Assembly: GCF_014649115.1 (NCBI RefSeq)
Contig: NZ_BMSK01000001.1
Coordinates: 565,121-629,120 of the forward strand
DNA length: 64,000 bases
Source: Streptomyces eurythermus
GTDB taxonomy: Bacteria > Actinomycetota > Actinomycetes > Streptomycetales > Streptomycetaceae
Reading direction: 5' to 3'
Shown piece by piece: positions 54,145-63,644 of the stretch. Made by a program: the position numbers and the translations under genes. Under the pieces are notes generated by a model, which had not been told where the DNA came from, did not search any database, and worked only from the letters and a program-made list of their open reading frames with translations. Each line of letters begins with the position of its first letter. The first letter of the stretch is position 1.

Positions 54145-54831
54145 GTGGGTCCGGTCACTGGGACCGACGCAGGGACCGACAACGGCCAGGCGGAGCTGCC
54201 CGAGGGCCAGGGCAACGGCGCGTCCGAGACGAGCGCGGAGCGCAGCGCGCGCTTCGAGCGGGACGCGCTCGAGTTCCTCGACCAGATGTACTCGGCCGCG
54301 CTGCGCATGACGCGCAACCCGGCCGACGCCGAGGATCTGGTGCAGGAGACCTACGCCAAGGCGTACGCGTCGTTCCACCAGTTCCGTGAGGGAACCAACC
54401 TCAAGGCGTGGCTGTACCGGATTCTCACCAACACCTTCATCAACTCGTACCGCAAGAAGCAGCGCGAACCCCAGCGCAGCGCGGCCGAGGAGATCGAGGA
54501 CTGGCAGCTCGCGCGCGCCGAGTCGCACATGTCGACGGGGCTGCGCTCCGCCGAGTCGCAGGCGCTCGACCACCTGCCCGACTCGGACGTGAAGGAAGCC
54601 CTGCAGGCGATCCCCGAGGAGTTCCGCATCGCCGTCTATCTGGCGGATGTGGAGGGCTTTGCCTACAAGGAGATCGCCGACATCATGGGGACACCCATCG
54701 GTACGGTGATGTCCCGGCTGCACCGGGGCCGCCGTCAGCTGCGCGGCATGCTGGAGGACTACGCCCGTGAGCGCGGGCTGGTCCCGGCGGGCGCCGGAGA
54801 GTCGAACGAAGCGAAAGGCTCGGGCTCATGA
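54145..54831 (+). CDS. sigR: ECF sigma factor SigR (thiol-oxidative stress)
   Basis: The 228-aa sigma factor directs the response to disulfide stress. Region 2 is [37 protein letters not shown] with [16 protein letters not shown]. Region 4 is [48 protein letters not shown]. The short form begins at GTG 54145; the longer form starts at 53980 from a sigma-R promoter, giving positive feedback. The stop overlaps the rsrA start (ATGA), so the anti-sigma factor is co-translated. Targets visible in this window are moeZ, the mycoredoxin gene and sigR itself. WblC, also encoded here, is known to raise sigR expression. Confidence 0.97.
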   Translation: MGPVTGTDAGTDNGQAELPEGQGNGASETSAERSARFERDALEFLDQMYSAALRMTRNPADAEDLVQETYAKAYASFHQFREGTNLKAWLYRILTNTFINSYRKKQREPQRSAAEEIEDWQLARAESHMSTGLRSAESQALDHLPDSDVKEALQAIPEEFRIAVYLADVEGFAYKEIADIMGTPIGTVMSRLHRGRRQLRGMLEDYARERGLVPAGAGESNEAKGSGS

Positions 54832-55139
54832 GCTGCGGAGAGCCGCACGAGACGGACTGCAGTGAGGTCCTCGACCACCTGTACGAGTTCCTCGACAGCG
54901 AGATGCCGGACATCGATCGCGACAAGTTCCAGCACCACTTCGAGGAATGCTCCCCGTGCCTGGAGAAGTACGGGCTGGAGCAGGCAGTGAAGAAGCTGGT
55001 CAAGCGCTGCTGCGGGCATGACGACGTGCCGGCCGACCTGCGGGCCAAGGTCATGGGGCGGATCGAGCTGATCCGCTCCGGGCAGACCGTGCCGGAGCAC
55101 GACGTGACCCGGGCGCCGACCGCGCCCCAGGAGACCTGA
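54828..55139 (+). CDS. rsrA: Zinc-binding redox anti-sigma factor RsrA
   Basis: The 103-aa protein holds sigma-R inactive while reduced. All seven cysteines/histidine known from S. coelicolor RsrA are at the same positions: C3, C11, H37, C41, C44, C61 and C62, including the HxxxCxxC zinc motif. Oxidation forms a C11-C44 type disulfide, releases zinc and frees the sigma factor. The ATG overlaps the sigR stop. No terminator is obvious after it. Confidence 0.97.
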   Translation: MSCGEPHETDCSEVLDHLYEFLDSEMPDIDRDKFQHHFEECSPCLEKYGLEQAVKKLVKRCCGHDDVPADLRAKVMGRIELIRSGQTVPEHDVTRAPTAPQET

Positions 55140-55250
55140 CACGCCGGGCCAAATCACCCGTACGTGCTAATCCTCAGGTCATAAGCCCCACATCCCCCGA
55201 TTGCCGCCCTAGGCTCCGAGCCCTGGACGGACACGGTCGGGGAGGGCGTG

Positions 55251-56555
55251 ATGGACGCGGTACCGGCGAGGGCACGCGGCTATGTGACCGCCGTCGCCCT
55301 GCTGGCCGTCCCCTGCCTGTCCCGGCCGCCGGACACCCCCGGCTCCTGGCTGGCACCGACCCTGCTCGCCGCACTCTACGCGGCCTGTGAGCACGCCGTG
55401 CACCGGCGCTTCGGCGGCACCTTCTACCCGGTGCTGCTCGCCGGGGCGTTCCTGCTCCCGCCGTCGGCCGCCGCGCTCGTGCCGGTCCCGGCCGCCCTGC
55501 TCGGCCCGGTCGGCCACCGGCCCGCCCTGCCCCGCCGGGTCTGGCGGGCCGCGCGGCCCGCGCTCGCCGTATGGGCCGCCGCCCGGGTGCACGAGGCGCT
55601 CGGCGGACGGGACGCCGTCGCCGACGCCGACTTCCCGTACGCCCTGCTGCCCGCCGGCGCGGCCGTGCTCGCCTTCTGCCTGGTGCTCACCGCGCTCGAC
55701 GGCGGCCTGCGCGCGGCGGCCGGACTGGTGCCGCCGTGCCGGACCTGGCGCGGCCTGCTGGCCCGCTCGCTCGCCCCCGTCGCGGTGCACGGACTCGCCG
55801 GCCTGATGATGGCCGTGCTGTGGCGCAGCCCCTACGGGCCGGTGTCCGCCCTGCTCGTGCTGCTGCCCATGTGCGTCTCCTGGTGGGTGTTCGCCCAGTA
55901 CCACCGCGAGCGCGCCGCCCACCAGGCCACCATCCGCGCCCTCGTCCAGGCCGTCGACATCAAGGACGGCTACACCCGCGGCCACAGCGAACGCGTCGGC
56001 CAGGCCTCGGTGCTGATCGCCCGCGAACTGGGCCTGGACGACGACCGGGTGGAGGTGCTGCGCTTCGCGGGCATCCTGCACGACGTCGGCAAGCTGGGCG
56101 TGCCCACCCGGCTGCTGCGCAAGGACGGGCCGCTCACCCCCGAGGAACGGCGGATCATCGAACTGCATCCCGAGTACGGCCACGAGATGGTCCGCGGGAT
56201 CTCCTTCCTCGGCGAGGCCCGCGCCGCCATCCTGCACCACCACGAACGGCTCGACGGCACCGGCTACCCCTACGGCCTGGCCGGCGACCGGATCCCCGAG
56301 TGCGCCCGGATCGTCGCCGTCGCGGACGCCTTCGACGCCATGACCTCCACCCGCTGCTACAGCCGGGCCCGCCCCGTCGAGGCCGCCGTCGCCGAGCTGG
56401 AGCGCTGCGCCGGGGCGCACTTCGACCCCCGCATGGTCCGCGCGCTGGTCCGCGCCCTGCGCCGCGAGGGCTGGCGCCCGGCGGTCACCGCCGACGAACC
56501 GGCGTACGGCACCGCGCCCGCCGAGCGGGCCCCGCGCACCGGGGCCCACCGATGA
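55251..56555 (+). CDS. Membrane-anchored HD-GYP domain protein
   Basis: The 434-aa protein has six or so N-terminal membrane helices (about 10-215) and a cytoplasmic HD-GYP domain (about 225-410): HSERVGQASVLIARELGLDDD, FAGILHDVGKLGVPTRLLRKDGPLT, HHHERLDGTGYPYGL and VADAFDAMTS. The HD and GYP signatures are intact, so it could hydrolyse a cyclic dinucleotide such as c-di-GMP. ATG 55251 follows GGGGAGGG; a GTG directly before it is also possible. TAGGCT at 55210-55215 is a likely -10. The next gene overlaps its stop. Confidence 0.93.
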   Translation: MDAVPARARGYVTAVALLAVPCLSRPPDTPGSWLAPTLLAALYAACEHAVHRRFGGTFYPVLLAGAFLLPPSAAALVPVPAALLGPVGHRPALPRRVWRAARPALAVWAAARVHEALGGRDAVADADFPYALLPAGAAVLAFCLVLTALDGGLRAAAGLVPPCRTWRGLLARSLAPVAVHGLAGLMMAVLWRSPYGPVSALLVLLPMCVSWWVFAQYHRERAAHQATIRALVQAVDIKDGYTRGHSERVGQASVLIARELGLDDDRVEVLRFAGILHDVGKLGVPTRLLRKDGPLTPEERRIIELHPEYGHEMVRGISFLGEARAAILHHHERLDGTGYPYGLAGDRIPECARIVAVADAFDAMTSTRCYSRARPVEAAVAELERCAGAHFDPRMVRALVRALRREGWRPAVTADEPAYGTAPAERAPRTGAHR

Positions 56556-57832
56556 CCGTGCTGCGGCTCATCCACACCGCCGCCGCCCTCGTCGCGGCCG
56601 GCTCCGTCGCCGAGACCCTGTGGACCGGCCTGGCCGACCGGGGCGACGCGCTCGCCTTCGGCCTGCTCATCACCGTCGGCGAGCTGACCCGGTGGAGCGA
56701 CGACCGGGCCCGTCAGGCCGCGCCGCTCGGCGCCGCCGGCTCGCTGTCGTACGCCCTGCTGGGCGCCGTCGCCGGCCGGCCCAGCCAGCACGACGCCGCC
56801 CAGGTCGTCACCGTCGTGCTCGTCGCCGCGCTGCTCGGTGCCGTCCCGCACATCTGGTCCGGCCGCGCCCCCACCACCGACCACCTGGCCCGCCGCGTCC
56901 TTACTGTCGGCTTCGCCGCCCTGTGCTTCCAACCCCTGTACAACAAGGGCGTCTTCACCGCCTTGGACGGCTCCGCCTACGCCCTGCTGCTGCTCACCCT
57001 GCTCGCCCTGACCTCCCTGTGCGGCACGGCCCTGGTCGCCGCGCTGGCCCACTGCCGCACCGGCCGGCCGTTCGGCCCGCTGCTGCGCGAGGAGGTGCGC
57101 GGGCTGCTCGGCATCGGCTCCGCCGTCGTCGCGACCGGCGCGGTGATGGCGCTCGCGGTCGCCGTCGCCGGGCTGTGGGCGCTGCCCGTGTTCTGCCTGC
57201 CCCTGCTGCTCGTCCAGCTGTCCGTGCGCCGGTACGCGGCGGTCCGCGCCACCTACCGGCAGACCATCGCCTCCCTGGCCCGCGCCACCGAGATCGCCGG
57301 GTGCACCCCCGCCGGACACGCCCGCCGGGTGGCCGCGCTCAGCGTCGCCGTCGGCCGGGACCTCAGGCTGACCGGCCCGGAACTGACCGTGCTGGAGTAC
57401 GCGGCCCTGATGCACGACATCGGACAGCTCAGCCTGGTCGACCCGGTCCCGGCCGGCGCCACCGCCGCCCTGCCCGTGGCGGAGCAGCGGCGCATCGCCC
57501 TGCTAGGCGGGGCCGTCGTCCGGCAGACCGGGGTCGACCCGGCCGTCGCCGTCGTCGTCGAGCGGCAGGCCGACCCCTACCCCGAGCAGCCGCTCGCCGC
57601 CCGTATCGTCCGGGCCGTCAACGCCTACGAGGAGAAGAGCCGGGACGCCGGCCCCCGGGGCGCCCGGCGCGCGCTGGAGGAACTGCGGCTCGGCACCGCG
57701 GGGGACTACGCCCCCGAGGTGGTGGAGTCGCTCGCCCGGGTGCTGGCCCAGCCCCAGACGGCGCGCGAACGCGTGCCGGTGAGGCGGCCGGGATGGTCTG
57801 ATCCCGCGCCGGGCTGGGTAACCCATGGGTAA
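56552..57832 (+). CDS. Membrane protein with degenerate HD-GYP-like domain
   Basis: The 426-aa protein overlaps the previous HD-GYP gene by ATGA and has the same plan: about seven helices, then an HD-like domain. The HD pair is present (YAALMHDIGQLSLVDP), and HARRVAALSVAVGRD aligns with the first HD helix. The GYP motif is lost: RQADPYPEQPLAARIVRAVNAYEE replaces HHERxDGxGYP. It may be a non-catalytic partner of its neighbour, since the two are co-translated. This pairing as a heteromer is inference. Confidence 0.86.
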   Translation: MTVLRLIHTAAALVAAGSVAETLWTGLADRGDALAFGLLITVGELTRWSDDRARQAAPLGAAGSLSYALLGAVAGRPSQHDAAQVVTVVLVAALLGAVPHIWSGRAPTTDHLARRVLTVGFAALCFQPLYNKGVFTALDGSAYALLLLTLLALTSLCGTALVAALAHCRTGRPFGPLLREEVRGLLGIGSAVVATGAVMALAVAVAGLWALPVFCLPLLLVQLSVRRYAAVRATYRQTIASLARATEIAGCTPAGHARRVAALSVAVGRDLRLTGPELTVLEYAALMHDIGQLSLVDPVPAGATAALPVAEQRRIALLGGAVVRQTGVDPAVAVVVERQADPYPEQPLAARIVRAVNAYEEKSRDAGPRGARRALEELRLGTAGDYAPEVVESLARVLAQPQTARERVPVRRPGWSDPAPGWVTHG

Positions 57833-57932
57833 TGAGCGCCTTTCCCGCCGTACGTGGTTGGATGCGAGGGAGAGGGTGTCCGGGGGCACAAGCCAGCCCA
57901 CTGTGCGGAACTGGAACTGGCAGGCGGGAATC

Positions 57933-58913
57933 GTGAGGATCTTCGGCAAGGGACGGCACCGGCCCTCCGCCTCCTGGCGGCAGGCCACCGACCGCGCGTT
58001 CACACTCATCGGCGACGGCCGGTACGAGGACGCCGGCGAACTGCTGACACGCGCCGCCGATCTCGAACCCTGGCTGTCGGAGTCCTGGTTCAACCTCGCG
58101 CTGCTGCACAAGTTCCGGCACGACTGGGAGCAGGCCCGCGCGGCCGGACTGCGCGCGGTCGCCCTGCTCGACAAGGACACCGGGGCGCCCGACTGGTGGA
58201 ACGTCGGCATCGCCGCCACCGCCCTGCAGGACTGGCCGCTGGCCCGCCGCGCCTGGCAGGCGTACGGGCTGAAGGTGCCCGGGGGCTCGGCGGCCACCGC
58301 CGAGCCGCTCGGCATGGAGCTGGGCAGCGCGGCCGTACGGCTCTCCCCGGAGGGCGAGGCCGAGGTGGTCTGGGGCCGCCGGCTGGACCCGGCCCGGCTG
58401 GAGGTGCTGTCCATCCCGCTTCCCTCGTCCGGGCGACGCTGGGGCGAGGTCGTGCTGCACGACGGCGTCCCGCACGGCGAGCGCACCACCTCCACCGGGC
58501 ACTCCTACCCGGTGTTCGACGAGATCGAGTTGTGGGCGCCGTCCCCCGTGCCGACCTGGGTGGTCCTGCTGGAGGCGGCCACCGAGGCCGACCGGGACGC
58601 GCTGGAGCAGCTGGCCGCCGACGCGGGGTTCGCCGCGGAGGACTGGTCGTCCTCGGTGCGGCTGCTGTGCCGGATGTGCAGCGAGTCCCGGATGCCCTCC
58701 GACGAGGGGGAGGGGGTGCACCTCGACCCGCACGACCACAGCGAGCCGGGGCATCCCGGGCCGCTGGGGCACCGGACGGACGGGCAGCTGTGGGTGCCCG
58801 AGCGGGAGTGCGGGGTGGCCGCGCCGGCCTCGCTGGTCCGGGGGCTGCTCGACGGCTGGGTCGCCGACAGCCCGGATTCGCGTGACTGGCGGGATCTCGA
58901 AGAGGTGTGCTGA
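57933..58913 (+). CDS. TPR-like cytoplasmic protein of unknown function
   Basis: The 326-aa protein has one or two TPR-like helices near the N terminus (DRAFTLIGDGRYEDAGELLTRAADLEPWLSESWFNLALLHK). A beta-rich domain (GSAAVRLSPEGEAEVVWGRRLDPARLEVLSIPLPSSGRRWGEVVLHDG) follows, then a C-terminal acidic/His-rich segment (HLDPHDHSEPGHPG). I chose GTG 57933 because VRIFGKGRHRPSASW looks like the conserved beginning and GGCGGG lies upstream. ATG 57825, overlapping the previous gene, is the alternative (362 aa). I recognise no catalytic site. Confidence 0.75.
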   Translation: MRIFGKGRHRPSASWRQATDRAFTLIGDGRYEDAGELLTRAADLEPWLSESWFNLALLHKFRHDWEQARAAGLRAVALLDKDTGAPDWWNVGIAATALQDWPLARRAWQAYGLKVPGGSAATAEPLGMELGSAAVRLSPEGEAEVVWGRRLDPARLEVLSIPLPSSGRRWGEVVLHDGVPHGERTTSTGHSYPVFDEIELWAPSPVPTWVVLLEAATEADRDALEQLAADAGFAAEDWSSSVRLLCRMCSESRMPSDEGEGVHLDPHDHSEPGHPGPLGHRTDGQLWVPERECGVAAPASLVRGLLDGWVADSPDSRDWRDLEEVC

Positions 58914-59018
58914 GGACCGCGCCCGGCCCTGCGGTTCCCCGCGCCCCTCCGGGGAGCGTGCACGTAACCTGTACCAGCAACATCTCCCCCTGTTCTTTGA
59001 GGAAGGCGTACGTCGGTC

Positions 59019-59669
59019 ATGGCGCAGCAGGACACCGATCAGCAGCACGCGGGCGTGCTCCCCGTCGACGACGAGGGCTATGTCGTCGACACGGAGAACT
59101 GCGAGGAGCGCGAGAATGCCTGGCGTGAGCGCGGCACCTCGCGGCCGATCACGGTCGTCGGCAACCCGGTCCTGCACAAGGAGTGCCAGGACGTCACCGA
59201 GTTCGGCGAGGAGCTCCAGCAGCTGGTCGCCGACATGTTCGCCAGCCAGCGCACCGCCGAGGGCGTGGGCCTGGCCGCCAACCAGATCGGTGTCGACCTG
59301 AAGGTCTTCGTCTACGACTGCCAGGACGACGAGGGCGTCCGGCACGTCGGCGTGGTGTGCAACCCGAAGCTGGTCGACCTGCCCGCCGAGCGGCGCCGGC
59401 TCGACGACAGCAACGAAGGCTGCCTGTCCGTTCCGACGGCGTACGCCTCGCTCGCGCGCCCCGACTACGCCGAGGTGACCGGCCAGGACGAGCGGGGCAA
59501 CCCGATCAAGGTCCGGGGCACCGGGTACTTCGCGCGCTGCCTCCAGCACGAGACCGACCACCTCTACGGCTACCTGTACATCGACCGGCTCTCCAAGCGG
59601 GACCGCAAGGACGCGCTGCGGCAGATGGCCGAGAACGAGCCGCGCTACCCCGTGGTCGCCAACGACTGA
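59019..59669 (+). CDS. def: Peptide deformylase
   Basis: The 216-aa metalloenzyme removes the formyl group from nascent N termini. All three motifs are present: [17 protein letters not shown] (metal Cys) and QHETDHLYG (metal His pair with Glu). The N-terminal 35 residues exceed the E. coli enzyme, as usual for actinobacterial type. GAGGAAGG lies about 12 nt before the ATG. A strong terminator follows at 59687. Confidence 0.96.
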   Translation: MAQQDTDQQHAGVLPVDDEGYVVDTENCEERENAWRERGTSRPITVVGNPVLHKECQDVTEFGEELQQLVADMFASQRTAEGVGLAANQIGVDLKVFVYDCQDDEGVRHVGVVCNPKLVDLPAERRRLDDSNEGCLSVPTAYASLARPDYAEVTGQDERGNPIKVRGTGYFARCLQHETDHLYGYLYIDRLSKRDRKDALRQMAENEPRYPVVAND

Positions 59670-59686
59670 TCCGCACGGTCCGATGG

Positions 59687-59719
59687 GGCGCCCGGCCGGG
59701 AATCTCCCGGCCGGGCGCC
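59687..59719 (+). terminator. Terminator after peptide deformylase
   Basis: GGCGCCCGGCCGGGA (59687-59701) pairs perfectly with TCCCGGCCGGGCGCC (59705-59719) around a 3-nt loop, followed by TTCGTGTTGT. Confidence 0.9.
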
Positions 59720-59901
59720 TTCGTGTTGTCACTGTTCAGTCAGACAAGGGGGCTGTCACGCCACTTTGGGGTAGTGAGTGGAGCAAATCCGTTCCCACGG
59801 CGGTCACTTGTGGTGCTGAATGTAAGTACGGGGATACACAACGGCGCACGCCCGCACGAGGGGAGGGTGTGCGCTCCTGGCGGCTGAGAGGGGTTTGTTC
59901 T

Positions 59902-60987
59902 GTGCAAGCTTTCCCACGCAGCACCACGGCGACGGCGACAGCGGTCGTAGTCCCACCGTCACTGGCACTCCCGGTGATCGAGTCCTCCTTTCCACGGCAA
60001 CTGCACCCGTATTGGCCAAAGCTCCAGGAGAAGACGCGGCTGTGGCTGCTGGAAAAGCGGCTGATGCCGGCGGACAAGGTCGCGGAATATGCCGATGGAC
60101 TGTGCTACACCGATCTCATGGCGGGCTACTACCTGGGGGCCCCGGACGAGGTCCTCCAGGCCATAGCCGACTACAGCGCCTGGTTCTTCGTCTGGGACGA
60201 CCGCCACGACCGCGACATCGTCCACGGCCGGGCCGCCGACTGGCAGCGGCTGCGGAACCGGCTGCACACGGCCCTGGACGCGCCCCGCTCCCATCTGCGC
60301 CACCCCGACCCCCTCGTGGCGGGCTTCGCCGAGAGCGTGCTGCGGCTGTACGGCTTTCTGCCGCACACCTGGAACCAGCGGTTCGCCCGGCACTTCCACG
60401 CCGTGATCGAGGCCTACGACCGGGAGTTCCACAACCGCGCCGAGGGCCGTATCCCCGCCGTCGGGGAATACCTCGCCCTGCGCCGCCTCACCTTCGCCCA
60501 CTGGATATGGACGGATCTGCTGGAACCCAGCGCCGGATGTGAACTCCCGGACACTGTGAGGAGAAATCCCGCATACCGCAGGGCGGCGCTGCTCAGCCAG
60601 GAATTCGCCGCCTGGTACAACGACCTCTGCTCGCTGCCCAAGGAAATCGCGGGCGACGAGGTGCACAATCTCGGCATCAGTCTCATCACCCATGCCGGGC
60701 TCACCCTCGAAGAAGCGGTGGAGGAAATCAGACGGCGGGTCGAGGGATGCGTCAGCGAATTTCCCGAGGCGGAGCGCAACGCCCTCGCACTGGCCCGGCA
60801 GATCGACGACGGAACGGCACGCGGCCGGGAACTGAGCACCGCGGTCCGTACCTGCGTCGGCAATATGCGCAACTGGTTCAGCTCCGTCTACTGGTTCCAC
60901 CACGAGTCCGGCCGGTACATGGTCGACAGCTGGGACGACCGCGCCACGCCCCCGTACGTCACGAACGAAGCGGCAGGTGAGAAATGA
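59902..60987 (+). CDS. cyc1: Epi-isozizaene synthase (sesquiterpene cyclase)
   Basis: The 361-aa class I terpene cyclase turns farnesyl diphosphate into (+)-epi-isozizaene, the precursor of albaflavenone. The metal motifs are DDRHD (99-103) and NDLCSLPKE (near 240-248), as in the S. coelicolor enzyme. Very long stretches (for example [20 protein letters not shown]) are as I remember for SCO5222. GTG 59902 gives the same N terminus and length. GAGAGGGG lies about 10 nt upstream. The stop overlaps the P450 start (ATGA), the known coupled arrangement. The 180 bp upstream contains inverted arms GCGCAC/GTGTGCGC near 59844-59872. Confidence 0.96.
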   Translation: MQAFPRSTTATATAVVVPPSLALPVIESSFPRQLHPYWPKLQEKTRLWLLEKRLMPADKVAEYADGLCYTDLMAGYYLGAPDEVLQAIADYSAWFFVWDDRHDRDIVHGRAADWQRLRNRLHTALDAPRSHLRHPDPLVAGFAESVLRLYGFLPHTWNQRFARHFHAVIEAYDREFHNRAEGRIPAVGEYLALRRLTFAHWIWTDLLEPSAGCELPDTVRRNPAYRRAALLSQEFAAWYNDLCSLPKEIAGDEVHNLGISLITHAGLTLEEAVEEIRRRVEGCVSEFPEAERNALALARQIDDGTARGRELSTAVRTCVGNMRNWFSSVYWFHHESGRYMVDSWDDRATPPYVTNEAAGEK

Positions 60988-62363
60988 CCGTAGAGTCGGT
61001 GCGGCCCCAGAGCCCCGCCACCCCCGGGACGTCCGAACTGCGCGAACCGCCCCTGGCCCAGGGCGCCCTGCCGGTCCTCGGGCACGGCCTGAGACTGGTC
61101 CGCGACCCGCTCGCCTTCATGTCCGCGCTGCGCGACCACGGCGACGTCGTACGCCTGAGGCTCGGCCCCAAGACGGTGTACGCCGTCACCACCCCGGAGC
61201 TGACCGGCGCGCTGGCCCTCAACCCGGACTTCACGATCGACGGCCCGCTGTGGGAGTCCCTGGAGGGACTGCTCGGCAAGGAGGGCGTGGCCACCGCGAA
61301 CGGGCCCCGGCACCGCCGGCAGCGGCGCACCATCCAGCCCGCGTTCCGGCTCGACGCGCTACCGGGCTACGGTCCCGTCATGGAGGAGGAGGCGCACGCG
61401 CTGACCGAGCGCTGGCGGCCCGGCGAGACCATCGACTGCACCTCCGAGTCCTTCCGGGTCGCCGTCCGCATCGCCGCCCGCTGCCTGCTGCGCGGCGACT
61501 TCATGGACGAGCGCGCGGAACGGCTCAGCGTCGATCTCGCCACCGTCTTCCGGGGCATGTACCGCCGGATGGTGATCCCGCTCGGGCCGCTGTACCGGCT
61601 GCCGTTCCCGGCCAACCGCGAATTCAACCGGGCCCTGGCCGATCTGCATCTGCTGGTGGACGAGATCGTCGCCGAACGCAGGGCATCCGGGCAAAGGCCG
61701 GACGATTTGCTGACGGCATTGCTGGAGGCGAAGGACGACAATGGCGACCCCATCGGGGAACAGGAGATCCACGACCAGGTCGTGGCGATACTCACGCCCG
61801 GCAGCGAAACAGTGGCCTCCACCGTCATGTGGTTGCTCCAGGTCCTCGCCGAACACCCGGAACACGCGGAGAAGGTACGGACCGAGGTCGAATCCGTGAC
61901 CGGTGGTCGACCGGTCGGATTCGAGCATGTCCGCTCGCTGACGCACACCAACAATGTCGTCGTCGAGGCCATGCGGCTCCGGCCGGCCGTGTGGATTCTG
62001 ACGCGGCGCGCGGTGGCCGACACCGCACTCGGCGGCTATCGCCTTCCGGCCGGTGCGGACATCGTCTACAGCCCGTACGCGATCCAGCGCGACCACCGCT
62101 CCTACGACCGCCACCTCGACTTCGACCCCGACCGCTGGCTGCCCGAGCGGGCCAAGGACGTGCCGAAGTACGCCATGAGCCCGTTCAGCGTGGGCAACCG
62201 CAAGTGCCCCAGCGACCACTTCTCCATGACCCAGCTGAGCCTGATCACCGCGGCGGTCTCGGCGAAGTACCGCTTCGAACCGGCCGACGGTTCGGACGAC
62301 AGCACCCGCGTGGGCATCACGCTCCGCCCGCACAATCTGCTGCTGCGCGCGAGGCCCTGGTAG
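60984..62363 (+). CDS. cyp170A1: Albaflavenone synthase, cytochrome P450 CYP170A family
   Basis: The 459-aa P450 oxidises epi-isozizaene in two steps to albaflavenone. The haem loop is [13 protein letters not shown], ExxR lies in [10 protein letters not shown], and the I-helix segment is [10 protein letters not shown]. Residues 251-255 read DDNGD, the DDxxD-like motif reported to support a second, farnesene-synthase activity in S. coelicolor CYP170A1. It is translationally coupled to the cyclase gene. No ferredoxin or reductase is adjacent. Confidence 0.96.
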   Translation: MTVESVRPQSPATPGTSELREPPLAQGALPVLGHGLRLVRDPLAFMSALRDHGDVVRLRLGPKTVYAVTTPELTGALALNPDFTIDGPLWESLEGLLGKEGVATANGPRHRRQRRTIQPAFRLDALPGYGPVMEEEAHALTERWRPGETIDCTSESFRVAVRIAARCLLRGDFMDERAERLSVDLATVFRGMYRRMVIPLGPLYRLPFPANREFNRALADLHLLVDEIVAERRASGQRPDDLLTALLEAKDDNGDPIGEQEIHDQVVAILTPGSETVASTVMWLLQVLAEHPEHAEKVRTEVESVTGGRPVGFEHVRSLTHTNNVVVEAMRLRPAVWILTRRAVADTALGGYRLPAGADIVYSPYAIQRDHRSYDRHLDFDPDRWLPERAKDVPKYAMSPFSVGNRKCPSDHFSMTQLSLITAAVSAKYRFEPADGSDDSTRVGITLRPHNLLLRARPW

Positions 62364-62384
62364 GCCGCCGCTGCCGGCGCGCGC

Positions 62385-63347
62385 TCAGGCGGCCCGCGGG
62401 CCCCGGAACGCGCGCCGGTAGGCGTTCGGAGTGGTACCCAGCGCCCGCAGGAACTGATGGCGCAGCGCGGCCGCCGTACCGAACCCGGTGCGCCAGGCGA
62501 TCGCGTCCATCGTCTCGTCCGTGCCCTCCAGCAACTCCTGTGCCAGCAACACGCGTTGCCGCAGAAGCCAGCGGTAGGGCGTGGTCCCCGTCTCCTGCCG
62601 GAAGCGCCGGGCGAAGGTGCGCGGCGCCATATGGGCGCGGGCGGCGAGCTGTTCGACGGTGACCTCCTGGTCGAGGTGGGTCTCCATCCACGCCAGCACC
62701 TCCCCGACCGTGTCGGCCGGGGCCTTCGGCAGCGGCCGCTCGATGAACTGCGCCTGTCCGCCGTCCCGGTGCGGCGGCACCACCATGCGGCGGGCCAGCT
62801 TGTTGGCCACCTCCGGGCCCTGCTCCTTGCGCACCAGGTGCAGACAGGCGTCGATCCCGGCGGCGGTGCCGGCGGAGGTGATCACCGGGTCCTCGTCCAC
62901 GTACAGCACGTCCGGCTCGACCTGGAGCCGGGGGTAGCGCCGGGCGAGCTGCTCGGCGTGGTGCCAGTGCACCGCGCACCGCCGCCCGTCCAGCAGCCCC
63001 GCCGCGGCCAGGACGAACACCCCGGAGCAGACGCTGAGCACCCGGGTACCCCGGTCGACCGCCCGGCGCAGCGCCGCCAGCAGCTCCGGCGGGAACTCGC
63101 GCACGGTGAAGGCCTCGCCCGCCGGCACGGCGATCAGATCGGCCTCCTCGAGCCGCTCCAGGCCATGCGGCGTGGACACCGTGAACCCGCAGTGGGTGGC
63201 CAGGCCGGGCCCCTCCGCCGACACCACGGCGAAGTCGTACACCGGGAGCCCGTCATCGCTGCGGTCCATGCCGAACACCTCGCAGACGACGCCCAGTTCG
63301 AAGGGATGCACACCATCCAGCAGCACGGCCGCCACGTTCTTCAGCAT
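62385..63347 (-). CDS. GlxA-type transcriptional regulator (DJ-1/PfpI-like plus AraC HTH)
   Basis: The 320-aa protein joins a DJ-1/PfpI-like sensor domain (about 1-190, with VLSVCSGVFVLAAAGLLDG) to a C-terminal AraC helix-turn-helix domain (VEQLAARAHMAPRTFARRFRQETGTTPYRWL...IAWRTGFGTAAALRHQF). CACACT lies 6 nt before the ATG, suggesting a leaderless start. It converges on the albaflavenone genes with only 21 bp between. Whether it controls them is not shown by any site I can see. Confidence 0.92.
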   Translation of the reverse strand: MLKNVAAVLLDGVHPFELGVVCEVFGMDRSDDGLPVYDFAVVSAEGPGLATHCGFTVSTPHGLERLEEADLIAVPAGEAFTVREFPPELLAALRRAVDRGTRVLSVCSGVFVLAAAGLLDGRRCAVHWHHAEQLARRYPRLQVEPDVLYVDEDPVITSAGTAAGIDACLHLVRKEQGPEVANKLARRMVVPPHRDGGQAQFIERPLPKAPADTVGEVLAWMETHLDQEVTVEQLAARAHMAPRTFARRFRQETGTTPYRWLLRQRVLLAQELLEGTDETMDAIAWRTGFGTAAALRHQFLRALGTTPNAYRRAFRGPRAA

Positions 63348-63440
63348 GCTGCCAGTGTGCCTCGGCGGTGGCAGTAATTCGAGGGTCCCCGGCAGTCCTG
63401 CCCCTCCCGGTCAGGAGTGTCCGGCGCGACAGTGGTGTCC

Positions 63441-63644
63441 ATGAACGAGAACCAGATCGAAGGCCTCATCGGAATCGGACTGACCCTCGGGATCCTGGTC
63501 CTCCTGGCCCTCCCCTCCATGCTCGGGCACCTGCGCGACAGGCGCATCGACCGGCAGATCAGGGAGGCCCAGGAGGCCCGGGACGGCAGGAGGGATCAGA
63601 AGTCCTCGTCCAGGTCGACCGTGCCCTCGACGGCGACCTGGTAG
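63441..63644 (+). CDS. 67-residue single-pass membrane protein
   Basis: The ATG at 63441 gives a peptide with one membrane helix (IEGLIGIGLTLGILVLLALPSML) and a charged tail with a short coiled pattern (RDRRIDRQIREAQEARDGRRDQ). A GTG at 63417 is an alternative start. The last 49 bp overlap the 3' end of the convergent ribonucleotide reductase gene, so the tail reads antisense to it. Ribosome site is weak. Function unknown. Confidence 0.6.
   Translation: MNENQIEGLIGIGLTLGILVLLALPSMLGHLRDRRIDRQIREAQEARDGRRDQKSSSRSTVPSTATW

Noticed and set aside
57918..57945. GGGAAT near 57922 as a sigma-R promoter
   Set aside because: No GTT lies 18 bases downstream and it is within the likely start region of the TPR gene.
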